A DNA stretch of 25,380 bases from Candidatus Schekmanbacteria bacterium (lineage in GTDB: Bacteria; Schekmanbacteria; GWA2-38-11; J061), in assembly GCA_003695725.1 (NCBI GenBank), contig RFHX01000007.1, forward strand, positions 1-25,380. Reading direction: 5' to 3'. Positions within the stretch are counted from its first letter, which is position 1, and every line of letters begins with the position of its first letter. The translations under genes were made by a program, and so were the position numbers. This document shows positions 6,937 through 15,735 of the stretch, piece after piece. Below the pieces are notes generated by a model. That model saw only the letters and a program-made list of their open reading frames with translations. It was not told where the DNA came from and made no database searches.

Positions 6937-9216
6937 TTACGATTCTCTTATGAACCAAAGAAAAACTGAGAGTAGATTTGCAAATCCTGCAAGAAAAGAG
7001 GTTAAGGTTATGCCAAGAATTGGAAGAAGAATTATCCCTGTAACCATTGCGCCTGCAAATGCACCGCAGTGGTCAAGAGCATCCACATATCCGGAGGATT
7101 TTTCAACTGAATGACCCGAAAAAATCAACATCCTGCCTCCAAGAGGAAATTGTATGCCTGTTAACAAACCAAAGAGGAAAATAATTATTGAAAAGAGTAT
7201 CTCGTATTTCAAAGGAGAAAATGCAGCGTTCTTTGAAATCACTTTTAAACAATAAGGCATCGAGATAAAAGCCGCTGCCATAAGACATTGATTGAAGATT
7301 ATGCCTCTTTGTGTCTTTCCTTCTTCTTTGGAAAAGAGAGATGAAGCGAAACCTCCTATTGTTAATCCCCCCATAAATATTGCTATCAAAAGCCCCACCA
7401 TACTGTATATATAGCCAAAAATATTTTGAAATGAGAAAAGAAGAATTAAACTTGATGCCATACCGCAAAAACCTGTAGTGAAAATTGTCTGAAGGGCTTT
7501 AGGAGTTTTGTCAGCAAATTTTAAGATTATTGCACAGATAACTGTAAAGAAAAGGAGGACTGTTATGAAATATGAAATTTTGGGAAGTGATATTAGAAAT
7601 AATGCAGCAGATGCAAAAAAACCCTGACTCCTTTCAGTTGAAAACCTGTCCCACAATATTAGATTGTAAAAATAAGATATTGGATGAAAATCAGTATTTT
7701 TAGGGATTTCTTTGATGGATGAGAGTTTTTCGTTTATGAATTTTAATCTTTCTTTTGGAAGAAGAAGGCGAAAATGAAACCTTGTGAAATAGGGGTCAGA
7801 AATATTGCTCAAAAGAAAACGTTTTTCGAGGGTTGGGATATCGGTTGTCGGAGAATCTTTACTGTTTCCAGCAAGGAAAAAGATTTTTTCTCCGGGAGTT
7901 GCAATGACATTTTTGAATACTTTTTTTAGCGAATTATATATCGATGCTCCGTAATAAAGCGATTCGCCTCCCAAATAGTTGTTTTGAAGTGTTAATGAGA
8001 GGGCTACGATTCCCTTTTTGTTCAGTTTGCTGCTGCATTTTTTGAAGAAATCTTCTGTATAAAATCGGTTTATTACAGCATTATGGGGCTCCGGAATATT
8101 CAGTATAATGATGTCGTATTTCTCTTTGCTTCTTGCAAGAAAATACCTTCCATCCAATGCGTATTTTTTAAGTCTCTTGTCTGAGAGGATTTTTGGGAAA
8201 AACTTTTTTGCATATTCTTCTGATGCCTTTATCAGTTGAGGGTCTATATCTACATAGTGGAGAGAATCAATAGGATAATTGAGGATTTTTTTTATCAATC
8301 CTGTTAATGCACCACCTATCAAAAGAACTTTTTTGGGGTTGTTTGTTTGGTTCATTATAAAATTAGCAGTCATTGAAAAGCCATATTCATCTTTCAATGT
8401 TCCGGAATATTCTCCATTGAGATAAAAATTTATCTGTCCATTCCTTTCTCCAATAGCAATATTCTGATATTTCGTATCGATTGACTTTATGAGCTTTGTA
8501 TCAGGCGCGACAGCCTTCCAGCGTGAGTTGATTAGGTAGTCATTTATTTTTTTTACGGCTCCGAAGGAGTAGCCGATTATTATTAAAAATATCAATACAG
8601 TTGCAGCATAAATGCGGGATTTTTTCTCTTCCTTTTCTATTGATAGAAATACAGCAAGAAGGGAAAATTCGATGATGATAGTTAGAATTTCAAATGAAGA
8701 AAAAAAGTTTATTAGAATAAATGTAAAGGCAACTCCTCCAAAAAGACTGCCTGCCGATTCAAAAACGTAAATCCATTGAATAGGATTTTTATTATCAGCG
8801 GATTTTTCTTTTTTTGCTTTGCAAAGAAGCGGGAAAATCAATCCTGTTTGAAGGCTTGATAAAGGTATTAAAGTAAAAGAGATTAAGAAAAGTTTTGCAA
8901 ATGAGAAATATTCGCCTGCCTCGATATTTAAAATTTCGCGAGAGCTCCTAATCAGTGACAGAATGAAAAATGATAGAAAAGGCATAAAGGTGAGAATATA
9001 GAGAAGGATTGATTCCCATTTAGGGCTTCTAATCTGCGACGAAATAAAGGCGCCTGCGTAAATGCCTGTGAGCCATCCTGCCAGGACCAGCGCAATGGAA
9101 AGCTCGTTTCCAAATGACACCACTAAAAATTCTCTGATGATTACGGACTGCAAAATTATTGCGAAAACTCCCGTTGTGAATGCAAGAAAAGATATTGATG
9201 ATTTCTTACTTTTCAT
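6937..9216 (-). CDS. Membrane-embedded spermidine-synthase-like protein (TM - Rossmann - TM fusion)
   Basis: This 759-residue protein has about seven membrane segments (residues 7-220), a soluble spermidine-synthase-type Rossmann domain (about 235-460), and a second membrane half (about 530-755). The SAM-binding glycine strand is VLLIGGALTG (near 297-306), followed by the acidic YVDIDP (321-326) and ALDGRYFLA (353-361). In true spermidine synthases the catalytic loop has Asp residues that hold the polyamine; here it reads LNIPEPHN (372-379), so the polyamine-binding aspartates are missing. The following NRFYTEDFF is typical of membrane-fused family members of unknown substrate. I chose the ATG at 9216; an in-frame TTG at 9231 would add five residues, and neither has a strong ribosome binding site. 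Confidence 0.75.
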   Translation of the reverse strand: MKSKKSSISFLAFTTGVFAIILQSVIIREFLVVSFGNELSIALVLAGWLTGIYAGAFISSQIRSPKWESILLYILTFMPFLSFFILSLIRSSREILNIEAGEYFSFAKLFLISFTLIPLSSLQTGLIFPLLCKAKKEKSADNKNPIQWIYVFESAGSLFGGVAFTFILINFFSSFEILTIIIEFSLLAVFLSIEKEEKKSRIYAATVLIFLIIIGYSFGAVKKINDYLINSRWKAVAPDTKLIKSIDTKYQNIAIGERNGQINFYLNGEYSGTLKDEYGFSMTANFIMNQTNNPKKVLLIGGALTGLIKKILNYPIDSLHYVDIDPQLIKASEEYAKKFFPKILSDKRLKKYALDGRYFLARSKEKYDIIILNIPEPHNAVINRFYTEDFFKKCSSKLNKKGIVALSLTLQNNYLGGESLYYGASIYNSLKKVFKNVIATPGEKIFFLAGNSKDSPTTDIPTLEKRFLLSNISDPYFTRFHFRLLLPKERLKFINEKLSSIKEIPKNTDFHPISYFYNLILWDRFSTERSQGFFASAALFLISLPKISYFITVLLFFTVICAIILKFADKTPKALQTIFTTGFCGMASSLILLFSFQNIFGYIYSMVGLLIAIFMGGLTIGGFASSLFSKEEGKTQRGIIFNQCLMAAAFISMPYCLKVISKNAAFSPLKYEILFSIIIFLFGLLTGIQFPLGGRMLIFSGHSVEKSSGYVDALDHCGAFAGAMVTGIILLPILGITLTSFLAGFANLLSVFLWFIRES

Positions 9217-9301
9217 CTGTAATATAATCAAGTGTTATCATTAACCTTAAAGAATTTTGTCTTTAATACCTACTTATACATTACCTTTATGTGAGATTTA
9301 T

Positions 9302-10180
9302 CTACGCAAACAGGGAGACGCAATGTTCGCCGAAGCATTCGGCATTACAAAGAATATTTGAAAATTTCCTTCGATTTTCCACAATTGATGAAATATCATC
9401 ATTAAATATATTTCCTAAATGAAGGTCTTCTCTATGAAAACAGGGAACAAGTTTGCCATCACAGTTTAAAACCATTATGTCAGTACCCATAGGACAGAAT
9501 TGCGGTTTTTCTTTTCGCCCTGAAAAAAAAGATAGGAAAAGGTTTGCATATTCGATGCAATTATAGGCATTAGACCATTCCAAAATTTCTTCCCTAAACT
9601 TTTTGAACAAATCCTTTCTTTCATTGAAGAGATGTCTCAAAGAAAGTTCTTTAAATTGCTTTGAATAATGTGGAATAAAAGCATGTTGGAGAATCAATCC
9701 TCGTCCAAGTTTTTTTGCTATTTTTACTGCTTTGCCTGCAAGTTTATAATTGGGAATTGTAAGTGTAAATATGAATGTTAGAGGAAGACTGATCTTTGAT
9801 GAGGTGGTAAACATTTTATCTTCAAGCAAATGTTCATCATCTTTTTCAATATGCAGAGAGACAGAAATTGATGAAATGCCTTTTTGAGTAATTTCATCGA
9901 TTTTCTCGTCTGTCAGAAGATCGCCATTTGTTATCAAAAGTGAATATAGTCCTTCTCTTGCAAGATTTTCAATCAACACAGGTAATTCTTTAAAAAGAAG
10001 TGGTTCGCCTCCTGTCAATATGACACTTTGCAAGCCCTTCATTTTTAAAGGGGAGATAAATGACATTATTGAATCTGTTGTCAAATACTGTTGTCTTTTC
10101 TTCTGATGTCCGGTATTGTAAAAACAATATGGACATTCTTTTGTGCATTGAGAATTCAATATGACAAAGATTGCTTCCAT
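9302..10180 (-). CDS. Radical SAM protein with C-terminal SPASM/twitch-like cysteines
   Basis: This 292-residue protein has the radical SAM cluster motif CxxxCxxC at Cys12, Cys16 and Cys19 (CTKECPYC) and the SAM-binding LTGGEPL just beyond residue 55. Six C-terminal cysteines (Cys229, 240, 247, 278, 282 and 287) sit in CPMG, NCDGKLVPC and CNAECFGEHC contexts, as in SPASM-type auxiliary cluster domains. Such proteins often modify peptides or are maturases. No short precursor peptide is obvious next to it. The ATG at 10180 follows AGGG at short spacing. It is first in a minus-strand run with the synthase-like gene and the bilin-reductase-like gene (gaps of 85 and 77 bases). Confidence 0.8.
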   Translation of the reverse strand: MEAIFVILNSQCTKECPYCFYNTGHQKKRQQYLTTDSIMSFISPLKMKGLQSVILTGGEPLLFKELPVLIENLAREGLYSLLITNGDLLTDEKIDEITQKGISSISVSLHIEKDDEHLLEDKMFTTSSKISLPLTFIFTLTIPNYKLAGKAVKIAKKLGRGLILQHAFIPHYSKQFKELSLRHLFNERKDLFKKFREEILEWSNAYNCIEYANLFLSFFSGRKEKPQFCPMGTDIMVLNCDGKLVPCFHREDLHLGNIFNDDISSIVENRRKFSNILCNAECFGEHCVSLFA

Positions 10181-10216
10181 AATTTCCCTATAACTGAAAT
10201 TGTTTTTGCCTTTTGA

Positions 10217-10239
10217 AGAGTTTAAAAAAAAATTATAAT
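10217..10239 (+). promoter_or_regulatory. Candidate promoter for the isochorismatase-like gene
   Basis: A perfect TATAAT at 10234-10239 lies 34 bases before the ATG at 10274, in the 93-base divergent gap. The upstream box is weak: TTTTGA-like at spacing 17, or TTGAAG at 15. The stretch between is A-rich and may act as a UP-like or bent element. Confidence 0.35.
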
Positions 10240-10273
10240 AAAAAAAACAAAAACTAAATATGAGGTGGAAAAA

Positions 10274-10891
10274 ATGGCAAATGAAAAAAAGACTTTAAGT
10301 TTTGATGAAAAAATTGACCCCTCTCACACAGCTGTGGTCATAGTCGATGTTCAAAATATGTTCTGCCGCGGTCCTCTTCAGAATGTAACAGGTGTTGTCA
10401 TTGAACCAATAAAAAATTTTTTGGAAAAAGCAAGGGAAAGCGGAGTTCCAATAATTTTCATTCAGCAGGATATTAAGGCATTCAGAGATTTTTCATTGAC
10501 TAAAGAGCTTTTTGACAGGCATGGAAGAGCAGAAATCTTTAAGGAAGACTTTGACTTTGAAAGCGCAGGAAAACTTTGTATCGAGCCCCAACCTGGTGAT
10601 TTTGTTATCAGAAAGACTACATACAGCTCCTTTTTTGAAACAGAACTTGAAAATAAGTTAAGGGAGTTGGGAATCAAGACAATAATCGCAACAGGTGTAG
10701 CTACTAATGTTTGTGTTGAAACTACTGTGCGCTCTGCGTTTATGCATGGTTACTATGCCGTTATACCCGAAGATTTGACTGCCTCATATGACCCTGAACT
10801 TAGGAAGGCAGCACTGATAAATATGGATCAGAATTTTGGCGAAGTCTGCAAAAGCGATAAGATTATAGATTCTTGGAAGAATAGAGAATAG
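10274..10891 (+). CDS. Isochorismatase/nicotinamidase-family cysteine hydrolase
   Basis: This 205-residue enzyme has the complete Asp-Lys-Cys catalytic triad of the family: Asp25 in VIVDVQN, Lys114 in VIRKTTYS and Cys147 in TGVATNVCVETT, with the usual cis-peptide region GVAT just before the Cys. Members hydrolyse amides or vinyl ethers such as nicotinamide, isochorismate, N-carbamoyl compounds and biuret; the sequence does not settle which. The ATG at 10274 is preceded by GAGGTGG at ideal spacing. A GTG inside that site (10265) is in frame but unlikely. It is transcribed away from the radical SAM gene and appears to be a single-gene unit. Confidence 0.88.
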   Translation: MANEKKTLSFDEKIDPSHTAVVIVDVQNMFCRGPLQNVTGVVIEPIKNFLEKARESGVPIIFIQQDIKAFRDFSLTKELFDRHGRAEIFKEDFDFESAGKLCIEPQPGDFVIRKTTYSSFFETELENKLRELGIKTIIATGVATNVCVETTVRSAFMHGYYAVIPEDLTASYDPELRKAALINMDQNFGEVCKSDKIIDSWKNRE

Positions 10892-10958
10892 GAGCTCTTG
10901 AAATATACCCTTATTCAAGTAGTTTCACCTTTGTATAAATGAAACATGACGCTTTTTT

Positions 10959-13103
10959 ATGCCTTCTATTTCGCGAAATTTTAAAATAGCGATTGTATTG
11001 ATAGTATTACTTGTTTCATTGACCTATTCTATAACTCTCGATTATCCATTCCTTTATGACGATGACCCTGTTATTTTGAGCAACTATACAATCAGAAGCT
11101 TTGATATTGGAAGGATTATCGAGGAAAATCTTCCGCGGCCTCTTTTGGCTTTGACATTTGCCTTCAATTACAAAATATCAAAATTGGACCCTTCAAGCTA
11201 TAGAACATTCAATATTGTTGTCCATATTATAAATTCAATTTTAGTTTACCTTTTCTGTATATTGTTTTTTACCAATTTTTTATCAAAGGAAAGTTTCGTC
11301 AGTTGCTATTCTGAAATAATTTCTTTCATTTCATCGTTGGTTTTTGCCTGTCATCCCACGGCAGTAGAATCTGTTACTTATATTTCAAGCCGCTCAAGCA
11401 TTCTTTCAGCGTTCTTTTACCTTTTTGCATTGATTTGTTTTATTAAATATTTGATTGAAAAAGGGAGAAATCGAATAATCTATTCACTATTAGTGTTCGT
11501 TTCTTTCCTTTTGGGATTGCTAGTAAAGGAAAACCTTCTTGCTCTTCCTTTGCTATGCTTTCTTATTGAATATTTGTTTGTATATAGAGAAAAAGGCAAA
11601 AGGGAAAAAAAGAATGGAGCTCCTAAGATCTCTTTTCTCATCTATGCCCTTTGGGGCTTTCTGATTGTTGCATATTTCATTTCCCGCATTGTTTTGGTCA
11701 AGGATATTGAATATGGTCTTAAAATAAGAAGTTTTTACACTCAGTTTTTGAGCCAGATGAAGGTTTTTTTCTTTTATCTCAAACTTCTGCTTTTTCCTGT
11801 AAATCTCAATATTTGCCACGATATCAGGGAGATTACTTCTCTTTTTTCTTTGCAGGGAATTTTATCCCTTCTTGGTATTACAGCCCTTTTCATAATGGTT
11901 TTTATATTTTTTAGAAAAGAAAGATTTGTTGTCTTCTTTTTTTTGTGGTTTGTAATAAATCTTCTGCCTACTTCGGTTTTCCCACTTGATGACCTTGCAA
12001 GTGAGAGATGGATTTATTTGCCATCACTTGGAGTATTTACCCTGTTTGCTGCTTTTCTTGTCAAAGGCATAAGTTCCTTTTTTTCATCATTGAGAAAAAG
12101 GGAATTGTTTGTATGGATTTCAACAGGCACCATCATAATCTTGTTATGCCTTTTGACATACAATCGCAATCAAGTATGGGAAAGCCAATATAAACTCTGG
12201 TCTGATTCGGTCAAGAAATCCCCCAATAAAGCTCGTGCGCATCTCAATCTTGGAATGGCGCTTGAAGCTATGAATGATTATGAAGGCGCAATGCGAGAGT
12301 ATAAAAAAACTATACAGCTCGATTCCTCCTATCCTCTCCCATACAACAACATAGGTGTTTTATATTGCAATAAACAACAGTATGATAAAGCAGTAGGGTG
12401 GTTTCAAAAAGCTGTTGATATCAATCCTGAATATGTTGATGCCTATTTCAATCTTGCTCTAATATACAAAAAGAAGGGGATGATAGATAGAGCTATTGAA
12501 GAATATGAAAAGGCAGAGAAAATAAATCCTAACGATGTGCCTATTCAAAAAGAGCTTGGCATTCTCTATATGAAAAAGGGGGATCTTAGTAACGCACTGA
12601 AGAAGTATGAAAAGGTTGTTGAGTTAACCCCTGATGATTGGGAAGCTTTGAAAGAGGTGGGGAGGGTTTATTTTTCACTTGGCAGATATGATGATGCAGT
12701 AAAAAGTTTAAAAAGGGCAATCAATATAAATCCAAAAGCAGATGATGCTTGGCTTTATCTTGCTATGACCTATACAACAATGAAACGCTACGATGAAGCA
12801 ATAGAAATTTATAGAATGATTATTCAGAAGCATCCCGATTATGTAGAGGCACATTACAGTATTGCAGTGAATTATCTTGAAAAGGGTGATTTAGAGGACG
12901 CAGAAAAAGAGTTATCAAACCTCCTTTCAAAAAAGAATGATAAGAGATACCATAATCTTCTTGGTGCGCTCTATATAAAAAAGAATGACCTTGATAAGGC
13001 AACATTACATTTCAAAGAAGCCCTAAAGATTGATCCTTACTATGAGACAGCAAGAAAAAATCTAAATATTGTTTCTAAAATGCTTTCCTCAAAGAAGAAA
13101 TGA
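10959..13103 (+). CDS. Multi-pass membrane protein with C-terminal TPR repeats (GT-C/TMTC-like)
   Basis: This 714-residue protein has an N-terminal part of about 10-11 hydrophobic segments (residues 1-400). It opens with an acidic first-loop motif, FLYDDDP near residue 31, as in GT-C fold glycosyltransferases and TMTC-type proteins. About eight tandem 34-residue TPR units follow from residue 424 to near the end, with the usual LG-Y and A-EKA positions. Bacterial proteins of this design are assumed to be membrane mannosyltransferase-like enzymes or scaffolds; activity is not demonstrable here. The ATG at 10959 has no clear ribosome binding site. It ends one base from the convergent gene at 13105. 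Confidence 0.75.
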   Translation: MPSISRNFKIAIVLIVLLVSLTYSITLDYPFLYDDDPVILSNYTIRSFDIGRIIEENLPRPLLALTFAFNYKISKLDPSSYRTFNIVVHIINSILVYLFCILFFTNFLSKESFVSCYSEIISFISSLVFACHPTAVESVTYISSRSSILSAFFYLFALICFIKYLIEKGRNRIIYSLLVFVSFLLGLLVKENLLALPLLCFLIEYLFVYREKGKREKKNGAPKISFLIYALWGFLIVAYFISRIVLVKDIEYGLKIRSFYTQFLSQMKVFFFYLKLLLFPVNLNICHDIREITSLFSLQGILSLLGITALFIMVFIFFRKERFVVFFFLWFVINLLPTSVFPLDDLASERWIYLPSLGVFTLFAAFLVKGISSFFSSLRKRELFVWISTGTIIILLCLLTYNRNQVWESQYKLWSDSVKKSPNKARAHLNLGMALEAMNDYEGAMREYKKTIQLDSSYPLPYNNIGVLYCNKQQYDKAVGWFQKAVDINPEYVDAYFNLALIYKKKGMIDRAIEEYEKAEKINPNDVPIQKELGILYMKKGDLSNALKKYEKVVELTPDDWEALKEVGRVYFSLGRYDDAVKSLKRAININPKADDAWLYLAMTYTTMKRYDEAIEIYRMIIQKHPDYVEAHYSIAVNYLEKGDLEDAEKELSNLLSKKNDKRYHNLLGALYIKKNDLDKATLHFKEALKIDPYYETARKNLNIVSKMLSSKKK

Positions 13104-13104
13104 A

Positions 13105-13815
13105 TTAGAAGGGGAATTCTTCAAAAAACTTTTCAGCCCATTCCTTTCCAAAAAATATTGTCATTGGTCCTACTCCGGGGTCGTTTTCATGGTATGCCTT
13201 CTTGTATCTTTCTTTCAGATTAGCCATCTCTTTCTTTGCATTTTCATCATTGATAGGTTCAGCATTTTTGATAAAAGAGATATATAAATCGAGGTATTCA
13301 TTGAAAGCTTCTTCTATTTTTGGCTCATATTCTTTGGCACATCTTATATAGAGCTTTTGGCCTGACTCAAATTCTTTGCCCCATTCTGAAATATCCTGTT
13401 TTGCACCTTCAATTCTTGGTATGTCATTGTATTTGTCAGTAATGGGCTTCATTGGGAGAACATACCTCTTGTTGTATTCTTCATTTTTCAAAAGCGGAAC
13501 AATATCGATAGTTGAAAACATACGGCTTGAAGCTTCAACAAGGTCATAAGTGAAAAGCGGAATATCGTAGTCGTCTTCAGGAAGTATTATGCCGTTTCTT
13601 ACATAGATAGTATCTTCAGCATTCAAAGCTGATAGTTTTATTGCTTTTATTTTTTTGCATCTCAAGACTTCATATGTATGATCAACAAAGGCGCCGTCTC
13701 TGTCATTTTTTATGTATGCAAGATCATCTTCAATATCAACTTTTTTTGTGTCAAATTCTTTTGTGAAACGCTCCTTGACAATTTCATTAAAACGCAATTT
13801 CAATGTCTGCGGCAT
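13105..13815 (-). CDS. Ferredoxin-dependent bilin reductase (HY2/PcyA) family protein, Asp subtype, copy 1
   Basis: This 236-residue protein is the clearest FDBR-like sequence together with its neighbour at 14111-14821. The core ILPEDDYDIPLFTYDLV (residues 77-93) follows PcyA's FPEPLYGLPLFGCDIV, with Asp91 at the catalytic Asp105 site. Asn74 sits at the His88 site, where PebS- and HY2-type enzymes also have Asn. Further on, NDPG puts Asp212 at the family's late catalytic Asp, and FFGKEWAEKFF ends the protein as AFGEAWAERY ends PcyA. The start is the ATG at 13815 with AGGAGG eight bases upstream; the longer in-frame reading to 13947 adds a low-complexity Lys-rich segment. FDBRs reduce biliverdin-type tetrapyrroles with ferredoxin electrons; the substrate here is unknown. 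Confidence 0.75.
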   Translation of the reverse strand: MPQTLKLRFNEIVKERFTKEFDTKKVDIEDDLAYIKNDRDGAFVDHTYEVLRCKKIKAIKLSALNAEDTIYVRNGIILPEDDYDIPLFTYDLVEASSRMFSTIDIVPLLKNEEYNKRYVLPMKPITDKYNDIPRIEGAKQDISEWGKEFESGQKLYIRCAKEYEPKIEEAFNEYLDLYISFIKNAEPINDENAKKEMANLKERYKKAYHENDPGVGPMTIFFGKEWAEKFFEEFPF

Positions 13816-14110
13816 TATGAATTCCTCCTCATTTTTCTTGTTTATAATAAAAAATATTTCACATTTAAGTAGTGAATTTTCAAGAATTTTTTTACTTGTT
13901 TTTTGCCTCTCTCGTTTTGTCGTTATCCTTTTTTCTTGGTTTCCCAAAACATTCAGCCTCTTTCGAATGCTGTTGAAAGTTTTCTTGGATTATTCAGTAG
14001 TTAGAGTCAGTGGGTTGTCGAATCAGACATGGGAATAGCAGGAATTTACCTATAAACAGCACAATACTATATTGGAGACCTGAGAAAAAAGTGCAATCAA
14101 GATATTTCTC
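13816..14110 (-). other. 295-base gap between the two Asp-subtype bilin-reductase-like genes
   Basis: I see no gene here. Read on the minus strand, the half next to 13815 is very AT-rich and ends in the AGGAGG ribosome binding site. No convincing -35/-10 pair or terminator hairpin stands out. The gap is long enough for copy 1 to have its own promoter instead of being read through from copy 2. Confidence 0.4.
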
Positions 14111-14821
14111 TTAAAAAGGAAAATCAGCAAAAAATCTATCAGCCCATTCCTTCCCGAAAAATACTGTAACCGGTCCCTTGCCGGGATCATTCTTCTGATA
14201 CACTTCTTGATAATATTTTTTGTAATCCAAGATTTCTTTTTTTATTGCTTCATCTTCAATGGGAACAGCTTCCTTTAAATATCCCATATAAAGTTCAAGA
14301 TAATCTTTGAATGCTTCTTCTACTCTTGGCTCGTATTTTTTTTCACATCTTAGATAAAATTTATATCCAGACTCAAATTCTCTGCCCCAATCTGAAAGCT
14401 CCTGTTTAGCTTTCTCTAAGACAGGTATATTAGAATGTTTCTCTTTTATTGGCTTCATTGGTTCTACATATTTTTTGCGATATTCTTCAGTTTTTCGCCA
14501 AGGGATTATGTCGATAATAGCGAATAGTTTATTGACTGATTCTACGATATCGTATGAAAAAAGGGGTAGATCATAGTTGTCGCAGGGAACAATCACAGCA
14601 TTGCGGACATAAACAGCTCCTTCAGCATTCAATTTGGCAAGGCGAATCTTTTTTATTTTTTCACATTTATATGCTTCATAAATGTGCTCCATTGTTGCTC
14701 CGTCCTTTTCAGCTTTCATATATGCAAGGTCGTCGTCAACTTCGATTTTTGTCAGTTCATATTCATTGGCAAATCTCTCTTTGACCATTTCATTGTATCT
14801 AAGCTTCAATGTTTGCGGCAT
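14111..14821 (-). CDS. Ferredoxin-dependent bilin reductase (HY2/PcyA) family protein, Asp subtype, copy 2
   Basis: This 236-residue protein has exactly the same length as its neighbour at 13105-13815 and aligns with it without gaps; both start MPQTLKLR and end in FPF. Functional positions are the same: Asn74 (PcyA His88 site), Asp91 in PLFSYDIV (PcyA Asp105 site), Asp212 in NDPGKGP, and FFGKEWADRFF at the end. The Glu76 region of PcyA corresponds to a basic or hydrophobic stretch here (near Arg60), so the acid pair of PcyA is not reproduced. The ATG at 14821 has GGGAGG seven bases upstream. The pair is a tandem duplication that has since diverged. A distant relation to red chlorophyll catabolite reductase, in the same superfamily, is an alternative reading. 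Confidence 0.75.
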   Translation of the reverse strand: MPQTLKLRYNEMVKERFANEYELTKIEVDDDLAYMKAEKDGATMEHIYEAYKCEKIKKIRLAKLNAEGAVYVRNAVIVPCDNYDLPLFSYDIVESVNKLFAIIDIIPWRKTEEYRKKYVEPMKPIKEKHSNIPVLEKAKQELSDWGREFESGYKFYLRCEKKYEPRVEEAFKDYLELYMGYLKEAVPIEDEAIKKEILDYKKYYQEVYQKNDPGKGPVTVFFGKEWADRFFADFPF

Positions 14822-15061
14822 CTTTCATCCTCCCTTTGAAGATTAAGCCCCCCTCATCTCATCACGAGAATTGATATAAAATAAGTATGAAAATACTATT
14901 TAGAAAGTGTAAATATTTGTTTTTTTTATGGAAAGCACGATTTGAAGGATTGGAAGGATATCAACCAAGAAAAGAAATTGTGATTAGTCAGAGAAGATAA
15001 AATATCTAATCAAAAATTTAATTCTTTACAGCAGAACTAAAAGAACTTTAGTTTTTTCCGT

Positions 15062-15256
15062 TTAGTGTGATTTGATGTCCAAGATTATTTCTGTAATACT
15101 GCGCCTTACAACTTTCCATGCATATTTGTGGGACTTTTCATCATCACCGCAGTAATATTCCCAAGCAAAGTTGTAGGCATCTTTGTAGATTTCGTGTGCT
15201 ACATCAGGTAGAATTTCTCTGACACTTTTTGGGATGTTTAAATGTAACGAATTCAT
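15062..15256 (-). CDS. chaB: ChaB-family small protein
   Basis: This 64-residue protein matches the ChaB fold by eye. LPDVAHEIYKDAYNFAWEYY corresponds to ChaB's LPxHAQxIYxEAFNxAWxxY, and KSHKYAWKVVRRS corresponds to its HKVAWxAVK helix. E. coli ChaB is described as a regulator of the ChaA cation antiporter, but the family is widespread without ChaA and its general role is unclear; no ChaA is present here. A GGAGGG site precedes the ATG at 15256 at normal spacing. An AT-only hairpin (AACTAAA / TTTAGTT, about 15035-15053) lies just beyond the stop and may be a weak terminator. Confidence 0.75.
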   Translation of the reverse strand: MNSLHLNIPKSVREILPDVAHEIYKDAYNFAWEYYCGDDEKSHKYAWKVVRRSITEIILDIKSH

Positions 15257-15520
15257 CTCAAACCCTCCATGGTTAATGTTTTTATTTCCTTATAATGCAA
15301 TCCCTGTGCCAACTTGTATCGGAAGAAAGGAAAAAAAGTTAATGGATAAGAATGATTTATTTTTTATTTCGAAAAATCAGTGAGTTTTAAGAAGAATGAT
15401 TTGTAGGAAAATTTTGGAACAGAATACTTGTTGTGATTTTTAAAGAGAAAAAAACGTCAAAAAAATTACGAATGAAAAGCAGAATTTTTATTCAGATGTC
15501 AAAAAAATGGCTCGTCTCTT

Positions 15521-15721
15521 TTAACTTTTATCTTTTATGAATCTTCTAATTGACCTATCCCAATCCTTTTCTGCTTCTGGTGAAAAAAAGCATCCGGGGA
15601 TTTCATTACTGCTTCTGTGATATGCAACACAGGCACAACAATTCCCTCTCCTACTGCATGAGGTGTAAGTGCATGTGCAGTTTTCAAGATTGGATTTCCT
15701 TTGAATACACTCATCAGCCAT
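15521..15721 (-). CDS. Cys-rich DUF6485-type protein
   Basis: This 66-residue protein has closely spaced cysteines in the pattern NCTCTYTSCSRRGNCCAC, followed by VAYHR, PGCFFSPEAEK and a basic C-terminus. I recognise this as the DUF6485 family, small conserved proteins of unknown function in anaerobes and many uncultured bacteria; the cysteines probably bind metal. The ATG at 15721 has AAGGAG about eight bases upstream. A competing frame on the same strand (15535-15726) has no conserved pattern and is a shadow. It begins 14 bases after the JAMM protein and is probably co-transcribed with it. Confidence 0.75.
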   Translation of the reverse strand: MADECIQRKSNLENCTCTYTSCSRRGNCCACVAYHRSSNEIPGCFFSPEAEKDWDRSIRRFIKDKS

Positions 15722-15735
15722 TTCAAGATCTCCTT

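Noticed and set aside
6860-6958. N-terminal extension of the FDBR-like protein to 6958
   Set aside because: The extra 33 residues are hydrophobic, lack family similarity and overlap the upstream gene; the ATG at 6859 has GAGGAG at ideal spacing.
13816-13947. N-terminal extension of the FDBR-like protein to 13947
   Set aside because: The added segment is Lys/Glu-rich low complexity, and the tandem paralogue starts exactly at the equivalent of 13815, which has an AGGAGG site.
15535-15726. Alternative 63-residue frame on the minus strand
   Set aside because: It overlaps the Cys-rich DUF6485-type frame at 15521-15721, which has a recognisable conserved cysteine pattern and a good ribosome binding site; the alternative has neither.
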